Assembly (NCBI GenBank): GCA_030263395.1
Contig: SZOW01000003.1
Location: 155,869-219,868 of the forward strand
DNA: 64,000 nt
Source of the DNA: QUBU01 sp014337915
Lineage (GTDB): Bacteria; Pseudomonadota; Gammaproteobacteria; Steroidobacterales; GCA-2729495
Reading direction: 5' to 3'
Positions 27,546 to 36,303 of the stretch are shown piece by piece. The position numbers and the translations under genes were made by a program. The notes beneath the pieces are model-generated. The model was not told the DNA's origin. It did no database searches and worked only from the letters and a program-made list of their open reading frames with translations. The number at the start of each line of letters is the position of its first letter. Positions within the stretch are counted from its first letter, which is position 1.

Positions 27546-28874
27546 GTGAAGCTCAGGCCCGACGCCGCCGGTGAGCGCATCGGGCCTTTCTGGATCACGC
27601 CGGGCTGGACGCGGCTCAACGCCGCCACGGTATGGGCCGCGTCCTTCCTCACCATCGGGCTGGCCGCCTTCATCAGCTTCGTGCAGCCCTACCTGCTCAC
27701 CGAGGTGCTGCAACTGCCCGATGCCGTCCAGGGGCGCCTCACCGGCTCGCTGGGCGCGCTGCAGGAAATCATCGTCATCTGCAGCGCCAGCTTCTTCGGC
27801 GTCTGGTCCGACCGCAGCGGCCGCCGCCGCGTCTATTACCTCGGCTTCCTCGCCATGGCGGCCGGCTTCGCCATCTACCCGCTCGCGGACAGCGTCGCCG
27901 AGCTGGTGCTGTTCCGCTGCGTGTTCGCGCTGGGGATCGCCATGGCGCCGCTGATGCTCAGCGCCTGTGTCGTCGATGCCATCCAGGAAGTGTCGCGCGG
28001 CCGCTGGATCGCCTCCAACACGCTGTTGCAGGGACTTGGCGTGGTCACCATGTCGGTGCTGCTGGCGAAGATGCCGGCCTGGTTCGAACTGCGCGGCGTG
28101 CCGCCGGCCTCCGCCATCCGCTACGCCTTCTGGATGGCCGCGGCGCTGGCGCTGCTGGCCGCGGCGGTGGTGGCCACCGGCCTGCCGCGGCTCGCCCCCC
28201 GCAATATCCGCGGCGCCGGCCGCGGCGCCTGGCGGCTGGTGGCGCAGGCGCTCGGCCTGGCGCGGCGCAACCCGAGCCTCGGCATCGCCTACGGCGCGGC
28301 CTTCATCGGCCGCGGGGATTTCACCATCGTCGGCGTGTTCTTCTCGCTGTGGCTGGTGCAGGCCGGCCGCGATGCCGGCATGAGCTCCGCCGAGGCGCTG
28401 GCCACGGCCGGCAAGCTTTTCGGCCTGATGCAGGGCGCCGCCATGCTCTGGGCGCCGGTGATGGGCATGGTGGTCGACCGCCTGCGGCGCCTCGACGTGC
28501 TGTGCCTGGCACTGGCCATCGCCGGAGTGGCCTACCTGGCCATGGGCCAGGTGACACGACCCTTCGATGCCAGCTTCATCCCCTTCGCGCTGCTGCTCGG
28601 CATCGGCGAGATGAGCGTCATCGTCGCCGCCGGCGCCCTGCTCGGCCAGGAAGCGCCGCAGGAGAACCGCGGACCGGTGATCGGCTTCTACAATGCGGTC
28701 GGGGGCGTCGGCATCCTCTTCGCCACCTTCGTCGGCGGCCAGGTGTTCGACGGCATCGGGCGCACCGCGCCGTTCAGCCTCATGGGCCTGCTCAACCTGG
28801 TGCTGCTGGCCGCGGCACTGCTGGTGCGGCTGCGCGCGGCGCGCAGTGCGCGCACGGTGCCCTCATGCAACTGA
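27546..28874 (+). CDS. MFS transporter
   Basis: A 442-residue, 12-span transporter with FGVWSDRSGRRRVYYLGF as motif A and FVQPYLLTEVLQLPDAVQGRLTGSLG in the first periplasmic loop. Translation begins at GTG with GGGAG upstream. It lies between the hydrolase and the aldo/keto reductase in the same operon and overlaps the latter by 10 bp. The probable role is uptake of the amide-type substrate or release of a product (inference). Confidence 0.83.
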   Translation: MKLRPDAAGERIGPFWITPGWTRLNAATVWAASFLTIGLAAFISFVQPYLLTEVLQLPDAVQGRLTGSLGALQEIIVICSASFFGVWSDRSGRRRVYYLGFLAMAAGFAIYPLADSVAELVLFRCVFALGIAMAPLMLSACVVDAIQEVSRGRWIASNTLLQGLGVVTMSVLLAKMPAWFELRGVPPASAIRYAFWMAAALALLAAAVVATGLPRLAPRNIRGAGRGAWRLVAQALGLARRNPSLGIAYGAAFIGRGDFTIVGVFFSLWLVQAGRDAGMSSAEALATAGKLFGLMQGAAMLWAPVMGMVVDRLRRLDVLCLALAIAGVAYLAMGQVTRPFDASFIPFALLLGIGEMSVIVAAGALLGQEAPQENRGPVIGFYNAVGGVGILFATFVGGQVFDGIGRTAPFSLMGLLNLVLLAAALLVRLRAARSARTVPSCN

Positions 28875-29839
28875 AGGCGCTGGGACATTCCGGGCTGCGC
28901 GTCTCGGCAGTCGGCCTCGGCTGCATGAACTTCGGCATGGTCTGCAACCAGGCGGCGACTCGGGCCATCGTCGATGCGGCGCTCGATTGCGGCATCAACT
29001 TCTTCGACGTCGCCGACATGTACGGCGGCCCGCTGGGCGAAGCCGAGGCGCTGCTCGGCCGCGCCCTGGGCGCGCGGCGTCGCGAGGTGATCCTCGCCAC
29101 CAAGTTCGGCGGCCAGCGCGGCAGCCGCGAGCCCGGAGTGCGCGGCGGCGGTTCGCCGGCCTACATCACCCGCGCGGTCGAGGACAGCCTCAGGCGCCTG
29201 GGCACCGACTACATCGACCTCTACCAGCACCACTTCCCGGACGCCGCCACACCGCTCGAGGACACGCTGCGGGCACTCGATGACCTGGTCACGCAGGGCA
29301 AGGTGCGCCACCTCGGCTGCTCGAACTATGATGCCGGGCAGCTGAAGGCGGCCAGCATCGCCGCGCGCAGCGGCCGCACCCACAGCTTCGTCAGCGCACA
29401 GAACCGCTACAGCCTCCTGTACCGCGACATCGAGCGCGAGCTGGTGCCCATTGCCCAGGCGCAGCAGGTCGGCATCCTGCCCTACTTCCCGCTGGAGAGC
29501 GGCCTGCTGACCGGCAAGTACCGGCAGGGCGCGACGCCGCCCGCGGACTCGCGCTTCGCACGCTGGCGCGGTGGCGGCGCCTTCGTCTCGCCCGGGCGCT
29601 GGGCCACGGTGGCACAGCTCGAGGAATACGGCGGCCGGATTGGCCGCTCGCTGCTCGACATCGCCATCGGCTGGCTGGCGGCACAGCCCTGGGTGTCGAG
29701 CGTGATCGCCGGCGTCACCAGTCCCGGGCAGGTCCGCGCCAATGTGCAGGCCGCTTCCTGGGAGCCGACCGCGGAAGACCTCGCGCGCATCGCCGCCATT
29801 GCACCAGTGCCGCCAGCGGCGCCGGCACCAGGGGGCTAG
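28865..29839 (+). CDS. Aldo/keto reductase
   Basis: A 324-residue (alpha/beta)8 NADPH-dependent oxidoreductase. The tetrad is visible as Asp48 and Tyr53 (FFDVADMYGG), Lys80 (ILATKFGG) and His123 (LYQHHFPD). The C-terminal segment VSSVIAGVTSPGQVRANVQA is the conserved cofactor-binding end. It belongs to the AKR family that reduces aldehydes and ketones. The ATG lies inside the end of the MFS gene. The stop is followed directly by the stop of a convergent small gene. Confidence 0.88.
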   Translation: MQLKALGHSGLRVSAVGLGCMNFGMVCNQAATRAIVDAALDCGINFFDVADMYGGPLGEAEALLGRALGARRREVILATKFGGQRGSREPGVRGGGSPAYITRAVEDSLRRLGTDYIDLYQHHFPDAATPLEDTLRALDDLVTQGKVRHLGCSNYDAGQLKAASIAARSGRTHSFVSAQNRYSLLYRDIERELVPIAQAQQVGILPYFPLESGLLTGKYRQGATPPADSRFARWRGGGAFVSPGRWATVAQLEEYGGRIGRSLLDIAIGWLAAQPWVSSVIAGVTSPGQVRANVQAASWEPTAEDLARIAAIAPVPPAAPAPGG

Positions 29840-30250
29840 CTAGCTGCGCCGGCGATCCTCGCGCTTGCGGCGCTCCTTGCCGGCATTGGGCACCAGGCCA
29901 CCAAAGCGCGCGAACATGTCGCGCCGGTCGCCGGACGTGCGCCGGTCGGCATGGCGTACGAAGCGGCAGCCGCAGCTGCCGCGGCCGCAGCCGGCCACCG
30001 GCAGGGCTGGCGCCCGCACCGCGAGATAGCGCGTGCCGGCCATGGCCAGCACCGCCTTGCAGGGATGATCGGCGCAGGGGCGGATCGAGACTGCCGCGAA
30101 GGGATTACCCGGCCGCGCGGCCTCGCGGCGCGCCACGGGCGCCACCGGCCCGGCACGCACCAGGTCCCGCCGCCGCTGGAACTGCACCACGAGAAACGGC
30201 GTCACGACGCCGAGCGCCACGCCCGCCACGATCCAGGCCACCGTGCCCAA
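29840..30250 (-). CDS. Small conserved membrane-anchored protein with Cys-rich centre
   Basis: Protein of 136 residues if translation starts at TTG 30250, which has GGAGGAG eight bases upstream. The ATG at 30280 is the alternative but lacks a ribosome site. Visible: an N-terminal helix (GTVAWIVAGVALGVVTPFLVV), then basic residues, then a conserved-looking core FAAVSIRPCADHPCKAVLAMAG and ALPVAGCGRGSCGCRFVRHADRR with five or more cysteines, and a very basic tail (KERRKREDRRRS). I recall similar small proteobacterial proteins with C-x-C-x-Y/F-x-H-x-x-DRR. No function is known to me. Convergent with the aldo/keto reductase. Confidence 0.65.
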   Translation of the reverse strand: MGTVAWIVAGVALGVVTPFLVVQFQRRRDLVRAGPVAPVARREAARPGNPFAAVSIRPCADHPCKAVLAMAGTRYLAVRAPALPVAGCGRGSCGCRFVRHADRRTSGDRRDMFARFGGLVPNAGKERRKREDRRRS

Positions 30251-30317
30251 GTCACGATCTCCTCCACGTCCCGGTGCCATACATAACCCGGCGCGGCACC
30301 GGCCGCTGCGCCCTGTG

Positions 30318-31223
30318 TCACAGGAACGCGCGCCACCATGCCAGCGCCAGCAGCGCCGCGGCCGCCAGGCCGCAGCCCGCCTGCCGCCAGGGCTGCCCGG
30401 GACGCACCCCGCCCAGCGCATGCAGCCCGGTGCCGCCGAGAACGCCGGCGAGGAAGCCGGCGAGGTGGGCGAAGACATCGGTGTGCTCGTCACCGGTGCC
30501 CGTGTAGGCGAGCAGCGCCACCGCCCCCACCGCCGGCGACCAGCGGCGCGCCCAGCCCGGCCGCTGCTGCCGCTGCCGGCGCGAGCTGCCGAGCACCACG
30601 GCCGCCACCAGTCCCAGCGCGGCGAACACCGCGGTTGAGGCGCCGATGCTGCGATGCTGGGCGACCTGCAGGAAGGCATTGGCCGCATTGCCGAGACCGG
30701 CCAGGGCCACGGTGCCGAGCGCCGCCACCCCGGACCCCAGGTGCTGACCGGCGAGGTAGGCGAAGAAGGCGCCGAAGACGATGTTGCCGATGACGTGCTC
30801 GATGTCGGCATGCAGGCTGAGCGCGGTGACCACCCGCCACCACTCGCCCGCGCGCACCCGCCCGGCCACCAGCTCGCCGGCGCCGAGCCAGTCGAGGCCG
30901 AACAGCGCACTGACCTGCACCGCGTAGGCCAGGCTCAGCGCCACGATCCACGCGGTCGCCAGCGCCAGGCCGCGGCTCGGTGCAATCGCCGGCCAGGGCT
31001 CCACCAGGCGCTGCGGATTCTCGCGGCGGTACAGCCCGAGCTGGTCACGGGCGCGTGCGGCTGCCGCCTCCGGCACCATCAGGTGGCAGGCATCCGGCTG
31101 CTCGGTGACAAAGTGCGCGATATCCATGGCCTTGAGCACCAGCGCCTGCTCCTCGCAGGGCCGGCGCGTGGCCGAGCTGAACACGCTCACCCAGTCCTCG
31201 GGCCGGGATCCGTCGGGCAGCAT
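30318..31223 (-). CDS. Rhomboid-family intramembrane serine protease
   Basis: A 301-residue membrane protease. Residues 1-80 are a soluble extension (EEQALVLKAMDIAHFVTEQ), similar to DUF2007-type signal-transducing domains. From residue 85 there are about six or seven membrane segments. The catalytic dyad is Ser196 in GASTAVFAALG (usual motif GxSG/GxSx) and His253 in FAHLAGFLAG. His138 and His143 in HADIEHVIGN give the conserved HxxxN loop region. It cleaves membrane segments of unknown clients. The GlyGly-CTERM metalloprotease at 989 is a conceivable client, but this protein is longer than typical rhombosortase. Confidence 0.85.
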   Translation of the reverse strand: MLPDGSRPEDWVSVFSSATRRPCEEQALVLKAMDIAHFVTEQPDACHLMVPEAAAARARDQLGLYRRENPQRLVEPWPAIAPSRGLALATAWIVALSLAYAVQVSALFGLDWLGAGELVAGRVRAGEWWRVVTALSLHADIEHVIGNIVFGAFFAYLAGQHLGSGVAALGTVALAGLGNAANAFLQVAQHRSIGASTAVFAALGLVAAVVLGSSRRQRQQRPGWARRWSPAVGAVALLAYTGTGDEHTDVFAHLAGFLAGVLGGTGLHALGGVRPGQPWRQAGCGLAAAALLALAWWRAFL

Positions 31224-31311
31224 GGCTGGCGTGCTCCGTGGCGCTGGCAGGAGCCCGTTCTTTTAGCGTCCCATGCATGGCCAGGCAAGGGCCGGGGCGC
31301 TGCGCCGGCTC

Positions 31312-31716
31312 TCAGTGCAGCCGTTCCCGCTGGCGCAGCAGCGCCGAGCGCAGGCGCTCGATCAGGTCGCGCTCGATATAGGGCTTGGTGAGGTAGTCGG
31401 CGACATCCGCGCGCATGGCGCGCACCGCGGTGGGCACGTCGCCGAGCCGCGTGAGGATCATCGCCGGGGCGAACACATTGTCCTGGCGCAGCCTGGAGAT
31501 CAGCTCCAGCCCGGTCATGCCGGGCAGCTCCACCTCGGAGATCACACAGCAGTTCTCGCCACAGGTGGGGATCTCCTGCAGCAGGGCCTCGCCGGACTGG
31601 TAAGTGCGGGTGTTGTAACCGGCGCGCTCCAGCAAGGCCTTCAGGCTGGCGCTGTCGCCCGGGTCGCTGTCGACGACCAGTACGGTGTAATCGCCGGGAA
31701 TGAATTGCGTGCCCAT
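31312..31716 (-). CDS. Single-domain receiver protein with Glu at the phospho-acceptor site
   Basis: A 134-residue CheY-like receiver. Acidic pair Asp16 and Asp18 (VVDSDPG), Thr89 (ILTRLGD) and Lys111 (LTKPY) are in place. The phospho-acceptor position, normally Asp in (L)D-x-x-(L/M)PG, is Glu61 in ISEVELPGMTG. A Glu there often mimics the phosphorylated state, so the protein may be constitutively active or phosphate-independent. No output domain or cognate kinase is encoded beside it. It lies 135 bp downstream of the molybdenum enzyme beta-subunit gene on the same strand. Confidence 0.83.
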   Translation of the reverse strand: MGTQFIPGDYTVLVVDSDPGDSASLKALLERAGYNTRTYQSGEALLQEIPTCGENCCVISEVELPGMTGLELISRLRQDNVFAPAMILTRLGDVPTAVRAMRADVADYLTKPYIERDLIERLRSALLRQRERLH

Positions 31717-31851
31717 GATCCGGTCACCGACGGCCCATGCTCCGGCAGGAGCACGGCATCCTCCGCTTGGCTCCAGACTCGCCGGTGAGTATCAGGAGCG
31801 CGGCCGCGCGGGCCTATACGGACAACTACCTAAGGGCGGCCGGGCAACCGC

Positions 31852-32853
31852 TCAGAACACCTTGACATCGGGGATGTTGAACAGGGATTTCCATTCCCGG
31901 GCGATGAGCAGGTCCATCAGCTCGGAGGCCTGGCCGGCCTGCTTCTTTTCCATCTCGAAATGCAGCGTCGCCAGCGCCTCGTCGACCCGCGGCCCGAACA
32001 GGTAGCGCAGGTAGTCCATGGGGATGCGCGGCTCGTCCTCCTGGACGTCGCCCTCGGCGTCGAACGGCGGCGGCAGCATTGGCGGCACGTAGTAGACGTT
32101 GGGCTCGGTACCGAACTCCGGGTGCAGCGGCAGCGCCACCTTCCAGACGTTGACCAGCTTCCAGATCGGCCCATCGACATCGTCGATGAAGCCGACGAAG
32201 CGCAGCCGGCCCGGGCACTGGCGCGCGCAGGCCGGGGCCACGCCCTGCTCCACCCGCGGGAAGCAGAAGATGCACTTCTGCGAGCGGCCGCTGACGAAGT
32301 TGAAGTAGATCTTGTTGTACGGGCAGGCGCGGTTGCACTCGCGGAAGCCCTGGCACTTGTCCTGGTCGATCAGCACGATGCCATCCTTCTCGCGCTTGTA
32401 GATGGCGCGCACCGGGCAGGCTTCCAGGCAGGCCGGCTTCGTGCAGTGGTTGCAGAGCCGCGGCAGGTAGAAGTGGTAGTTGTTCGGGTACGTGCCCTGG
32501 CTGCTGTCCTCGTCCCAGTTGGCACCCTTGCCCATGGGACGCTCCTGCGCCAGGCGGCTGGCCTCGCCCTTGAAATAGACCTGCTCGTGGTTGAGCGGGA
32601 TGACATCGCCGTAGGCTTCCCGCGGCAGCAGCGTGCCGGGCTTCAGCCGGCCGCCCTGCCAGCCGCCGCCGTGTTCCTCCCAGCCGCGCGGGTAGCCGGG
32701 ACCGGGCTTGGTCTCGACGTTGTTCCAGAGCATGTACTCCTGACCCGGCTCGTCGGTCCACAGGCTCTTGCAGGCCGCGGTGCAGGCCTGGCAGCCGATG
32801 CACTTGTTGAGGTCGATGACCATCGCGACCTGGTGACCCATCTGATTACCCAT
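31852..32853 (-). CDS. Type II DMSO reductase family iron-sulfur (beta) subunit
   Basis: A 333-residue ferredoxin-type electron-transfer subunit with four cysteine clusters: CIGCQACTAAC near residue 18, CNHCTKPACLEACP, CQGFRECNRACP and CIFCFPRVEQG...CARQCPG. NVWKVALPLHPEFGTEPNVYYVPPM is diagnostic of the NarH / EbdB / DdhB / SerB / steroid C25 dehydrogenase beta group. It should pass electrons from the molybdenum alpha subunit onward. No signal peptide, consistent with co-export with the Tat-bearing alpha subunit. GGAGG precedes the ATG. It overlaps the chaperone gene by 8 bp. Confidence 0.92.
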   Translation of the reverse strand: MGNQMGHQVAMVIDLNKCIGCQACTAACKSLWTDEPGQEYMLWNNVETKPGPGYPRGWEEHGGGWQGGRLKPGTLLPREAYGDVIPLNHEQVYFKGEASRLAQERPMGKGANWDEDSSQGTYPNNYHFYLPRLCNHCTKPACLEACPVRAIYKREKDGIVLIDQDKCQGFRECNRACPYNKIYFNFVSGRSQKCIFCFPRVEQGVAPACARQCPGRLRFVGFIDDVDGPIWKLVNVWKVALPLHPEFGTEPNVYYVPPMLPPPFDAEGDVQEDEPRIPMDYLRYLFGPRVDEALATLHFEMEKKQAGQASELMDLLIAREWKSLFNIPDVKVF

Positions 32854-33529
32854 GGGTAGCCTCCTGCGGCTCGATGATGGTCGAGGACTGCCAGGCAAGG
32901 TCGCTGGCAACGTAGTCCGCGAGGGCCGCGAGCACCCGGCTGTAGAAGGCGCCGGGCGCGAGCCGCTCCACCCCGGCGGCGAGCGCCGGCACCCAGTTCG
33001 CGAGGTGGCGCGGTGCGAAGTCGGCCTGTGCCAGCTGCCAGGAGAGCCGTTCGCCGGAATCGCTGGCCTCGTGGTAGCAGAGGAAATGCATGAACTCGAG
33101 TTCCACCGAGAGATGATCCGGCGCCCAGGCGAAGCGCTCGTCGAGGCGGTAGCCGAAGAAATCGTAGAACCGCACCAGGTCCTCGCGGGTGCCGGCCTTC
33201 TGGCCGGTGAGCAGGTCCTCGCGGATCGGTGCCGGCGGGCCCTGGCTGCCGACCTCGAACAGGCCGCTGTACCCGGCCTTGAGCTCCTCGGGATCGGCCG
33301 CGATGAACTCCTCGAGCAGCACCACAATCGCCGGCGGCAGCAGCGCGCCCGCGGCGGCCAGCCGGCTGCGTACGGCGGCCTGCGCCTCCACATCGTGGGG
33401 CGAGGCGGTGAGTTCGGAGAACGCTGCGTAGCAGAGGGAGCGCTGTGGCGCCGTCGCCTCCGGATCGCGGCTGGCGGCAATGCCGCGCAGCGGACCCGGT
33501 TCCGCTGCGGCGCCGGCCGTAGCGCTCAT
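32846..33529 (-). CDS. TorD-family chaperone for the molybdenum enzyme (delta subunit)
   Basis: A 227-residue all-helical protein of the TorD/DmsD/NarJ family. RSLCYAAFSELTASPHD near the N-terminus, the central block GQKAGTREDLVRFYDFFGYRLDERFAWAPDHLSVELEFMHFLCYHEA and the helix PRHLANWVPALAAGVERLAPGAFYSRVLAALADYV fit the family well. Such chaperones guard the Tat signal and help cofactor insertion into the alpha subunit. The gene sits between alpha and beta and overlaps alpha by 4 bp (ATGA) and beta by 8 bp, so all three are translationally coupled. Confidence 0.87.
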   Translation of the reverse strand: MSATAGAAAEPGPLRGIAASRDPEATAPQRSLCYAAFSELTASPHDVEAQAAVRSRLAAAGALLPPAIVVLLEEFIAADPEELKAGYSGLFEVGSQGPPAPIREDLLTGQKAGTREDLVRFYDFFGYRLDERFAWAPDHLSVELEFMHFLCYHEASDSGERLSWQLAQADFAPRHLANWVPALAAGVERLAPGAFYSRVLAALADYVASDLAWQSSTIIEPQEATHG

Positions 33530-36303
33530 GCCCGGCCTCCCGCGCCCACGGCCGCCTTCTCGAAATTGCAGGTGAAATCGCGGTAGGTCTGGTTGGGCGC
33601 GTAGGCCAGCGGCCGGTAGCCGAGGTGGCCGTAGTCGCCGGCCATGGTGGTGGGCTTGATCAGCCCACCGGTGGGAATGACGGCGCTGAAGTTCTGCCCG
33701 CCGCGGAACATCAGCGGATCCCAGCCGTGGTACATGAACAGCATGCCCGGCTGGATGCCGGCGCTGAGGTGCGCCATGGCGATGAATTCCCCGGCCGGGT
33801 TGAACACGCGGATCAGGTCGCCGTCGGCCACGCCGCGCGCGCGTGCGTCGTCAGGGTTGACGTAGATGTCGGGCTCGCCGCGCTGCAGGCTCACCAGCAG
33901 CTTGTCGTCGCGCCACATGCTGTGGATGCCGTGGCGCGCGTGGCCCATGGTCATCTGCAGCGGATAGCCCTCGAGGCGCAGCGGGTCGCGGTGGCCGGGC
34001 AGCTGCTCGTCGAATTCGAGGAACCACTCGTGGTCGATGTAGAACTGCTGGCGGCCCGTGAAGGTCTCGTAGGGCTGCTTGTGGCGCACGCTGCGGGTGA
34101 TGTCCTCGTGGTAGGGCGAACCGGCCTGGTCCCACATGACGCCCGCGGAGTCATCGACGCGGACGATGCCCCGGGCGGCGAGTTCGTCGAAGGTCATCTT
34201 CGGCAAGCCCTGGGTGGTGTTGATGAGGTACTGCGCGACATCCTTGACGCTACGGATGCGCCCGCCCATGGTGTAGTAGTCGAGTGCGCGAGCGTAGTCG
34301 CGGCGCACCGAGCGGCCGTCGACCTCGTCGCGCACCGCCGGCGTGCGCCGCTCCCGCGCGCGGCGCGCGATGGCCGCGATCAGCCGCCGATTGGCCTCCC
34401 AGTCGTTGACCGCCTCGCCTAGCGGCGGCACGGCTTCATCGAGCACCTGCACGTAGGGCATGCGCGCCTGGAGCATCAGGTCCTGGCGCTCGTAGTGATG
34501 CGCGATCGGCAGTACGTAGTCGGCATTGTGCGCGGTCACGCTCATGTCGGGCGTGAGTACCACGACGGTCTCCAGCTTCTCGAAGGCCTCGCGCCGCCAC
34601 TGGTTGCCCGAGGCGCGCCAGTTGAGGGCGTTCTCGCCGGCGAAGAACGCCATCTTCCAGCCCTGCTCGCTGTAGCTCGGGAACCAGTCCTCGCGGATGC
34701 TGTACTGGTAGCGCTCGTCGTAAAGCTCCGCCAGCTCCGCGCCGTAGATGGCGCGGTTCTGTTCCTTGAGCTTCGCGTGGTCGTAGTCCCAGGTGGTGCT
34801 GGAGATCATGCGCAGTGCCGGGCCGATGTCGGCGAAGGCGAAGGCCGACAGGCCACGGCCTTTGGGCGCGTTGCCGAACTGGATACCGCTGCCCTCGGGT
34901 CCGATGTTGCCGGTGAGTGACAGCATCAGCAGCATCGCCCGCTGCAGCATGTCGCCATGCAGCCACTTGCAGGCGGAATAACCGGTGTAGATCATCGCCG
35001 GTTGCGCGCTGGCGAAGCTGCGGGCGATGCGCCGGATCAGCTTCGGGCTCATGCCGGTGATGGCCGCGACCTTCTCCGGCGTGTGCGCGGCGGCCTTCAG
35101 CTTCAGCAGCTCGAAGACCGTGGTGCACTCGACCTCGCCGTCCAGGGTATCGACCTTCCAGCGGCCCTCCAGCGCCGGGCGGATCGCGCCGAGGTCCAGG
35201 GTCTCGAAGCGCAGCCGGTCGCGGCCCACGGGCGGGTCCGCCAGCCCGGTGCCGGGCGCCTGCACCACGCGGCCGGCCGCCTCGTCCCACAGGTAGTAGA
35301 CGTTCTCCCGTACCGCCAGCTTGCCCACCAGCGAGCGGTCCTCGCCGCGGAGGAACTCGCGGGTATCGAGCCGCACCAGGAACGGCAGGTCGGTCTGCTC
35401 GCGGATGTAATCGGCCTTGTAGAGCCGCTCCTCGAGGATGACGCTGACGAAGGCCATGGCCAGCGCCAGGTCGGTGCCCGGCTTCGGGTTGGCCCACAGG
35501 CTGGAGTGCATGGCGGTGGGCGTGAATTCCGGGGAGATGGCGATGACCTCGGTGCCGTTGTAGCGCGCCTCCCAGAAGAAATGCGCGTCGGGGATGCGCG
35601 TCACCGCTGGGTTGGCCATCCACACCAGCACGCAGCGCGCCTTGAAGATCGCCGCCAGCGTGTCGCCGGTGTAGACCGCGCCCAGCGTCATGAAGACCCC
35701 GGTCGGCAGGTCGCCGACGCCGGAGTAGAACTCCGGCACCGTGACGCCGGTGATGTTGGCGAAGCGGGCCAGCGACGCAAACGAGGCCATCTTGATCGAC
35801 ATCTGCGTGCCGCTGCCGTAGGTGATGCACTGCGGGCCGCGGCTGGTGGCGAGGTCGAGGAAGCGGTCGGCAATCTCGGTGGTGGCCTGCTCCCAGCTGA
35901 TGCGCTGCCACTTGCCGGAGCCGCGCTCGCCGGCGCGCTTCATCGGATAGAGCACGCGCTGCGGGCCGTACATGTACTTGGCGTGGCGCAGGCCCTTGTT
36001 GCAGCCGCGTGGCCCGTAGTCCGGCACGTCGGCGCCCGAGGGCGCGTACATGCCCTGCTGCTCCTCGCGCCAGACGATGCCGTTCTTCACGTAGACGTTG
36101 AAGGCACAGGTGCCCGCGCAGTTGGTGCCGTGGGTACCGTGGGTGACACGATCCCAGGTCCACTTGTTGCGCATCAGGTCTTCCCAGCGCCGGTAGGCCG
36201 GGCCGGCCGGCGCCGGTGTCGCCGCCACCGCGTAGCGCAGGCTGAGCGCGGCGGCCGCGCCCGCGGCCTGCATGAACTTTCGCCTGTCGGTGGTAGCTGG
36301 CAT
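33526..36303 (-). CDS. Type II DMSO reductase family molybdenum (alpha) subunit, ethylbenzene/steroid C25 dehydrogenase-like
   Basis: A 925-residue molybdo-bis(MGD) enzyme. The Tat signal is at the N-terminus (TDRRKFMQAAGAAAALSLRY). The FS0 cluster ligands are His58-x3-Cys62-x3-Cys66 and Cys101 (DYGPRGCNKG); His as first ligand is typical of type II enzymes. Asp198 in GVGDLPTG corresponds to the Mo-coordinating Asp of NarG/EbdA. Family members include ethylbenzene dehydrogenase, dimethylsulfide dehydrogenase, selenate/chlorate reductases and steroid C25 dehydrogenase, so the enzyme may hydroxylate a hydrocarbon side chain with water. The substrate is unproven. The start at ATG 36303 puts the Tat motif at residue 6; a TTG 45 bp further upstream is less likely. 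Periplasmic after export. Confidence 0.9.
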   Translation of the reverse strand: MPATTDRRKFMQAAGAAAALSLRYAVAATPAPAGPAYRRWEDLMRNKWTWDRVTHGTHGTNCAGTCAFNVYVKNGIVWREEQQGMYAPSGADVPDYGPRGCNKGLRHAKYMYGPQRVLYPMKRAGERGSGKWQRISWEQATTEIADRFLDLATSRGPQCITYGSGTQMSIKMASFASLARFANITGVTVPEFYSGVGDLPTGVFMTLGAVYTGDTLAAIFKARCVLVWMANPAVTRIPDAHFFWEARYNGTEVIAISPEFTPTAMHSSLWANPKPGTDLALAMAFVSVILEERLYKADYIREQTDLPFLVRLDTREFLRGEDRSLVGKLAVRENVYYLWDEAAGRVVQAPGTGLADPPVGRDRLRFETLDLGAIRPALEGRWKVDTLDGEVECTTVFELLKLKAAAHTPEKVAAITGMSPKLIRRIARSFASAQPAMIYTGYSACKWLHGDMLQRAMLLMLSLTGNIGPEGSGIQFGNAPKGRGLSAFAFADIGPALRMISSTTWDYDHAKLKEQNRAIYGAELAELYDERYQYSIREDWFPSYSEQGWKMAFFAGENALNWRASGNQWRREAFEKLETVVVLTPDMSVTAHNADYVLPIAHHYERQDLMLQARMPYVQVLDEAVPPLGEAVNDWEANRRLIAAIARRARERRTPAVRDEVDGRSVRRDYARALDYYTMGGRIRSVKDVAQYLINTTQGLPKMTFDELAARGIVRVDDSAGVMWDQAGSPYHEDITRSVRHKQPYETFTGRQQFYIDHEWFLEFDEQLPGHRDPLRLEGYPLQMTMGHARHGIHSMWRDDKLLVSLQRGEPDIYVNPDDARARGVADGDLIRVFNPAGEFIAMAHLSAGIQPGMLFMYHGWDPLMFRGGQNFSAVIPTGGLIKPTTMAGDYGHLGYRPLAYAPNQTYRDFTCNFEKAAVGAGGRA

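Noticed and set aside
31852..32853. Nitrate reductase beta subunit (NarH)
   Set aside because: At 333 residues it is much shorter than NarH and agrees better with the EbdB/DdhB/SerB group; no narI or narK lies nearby.
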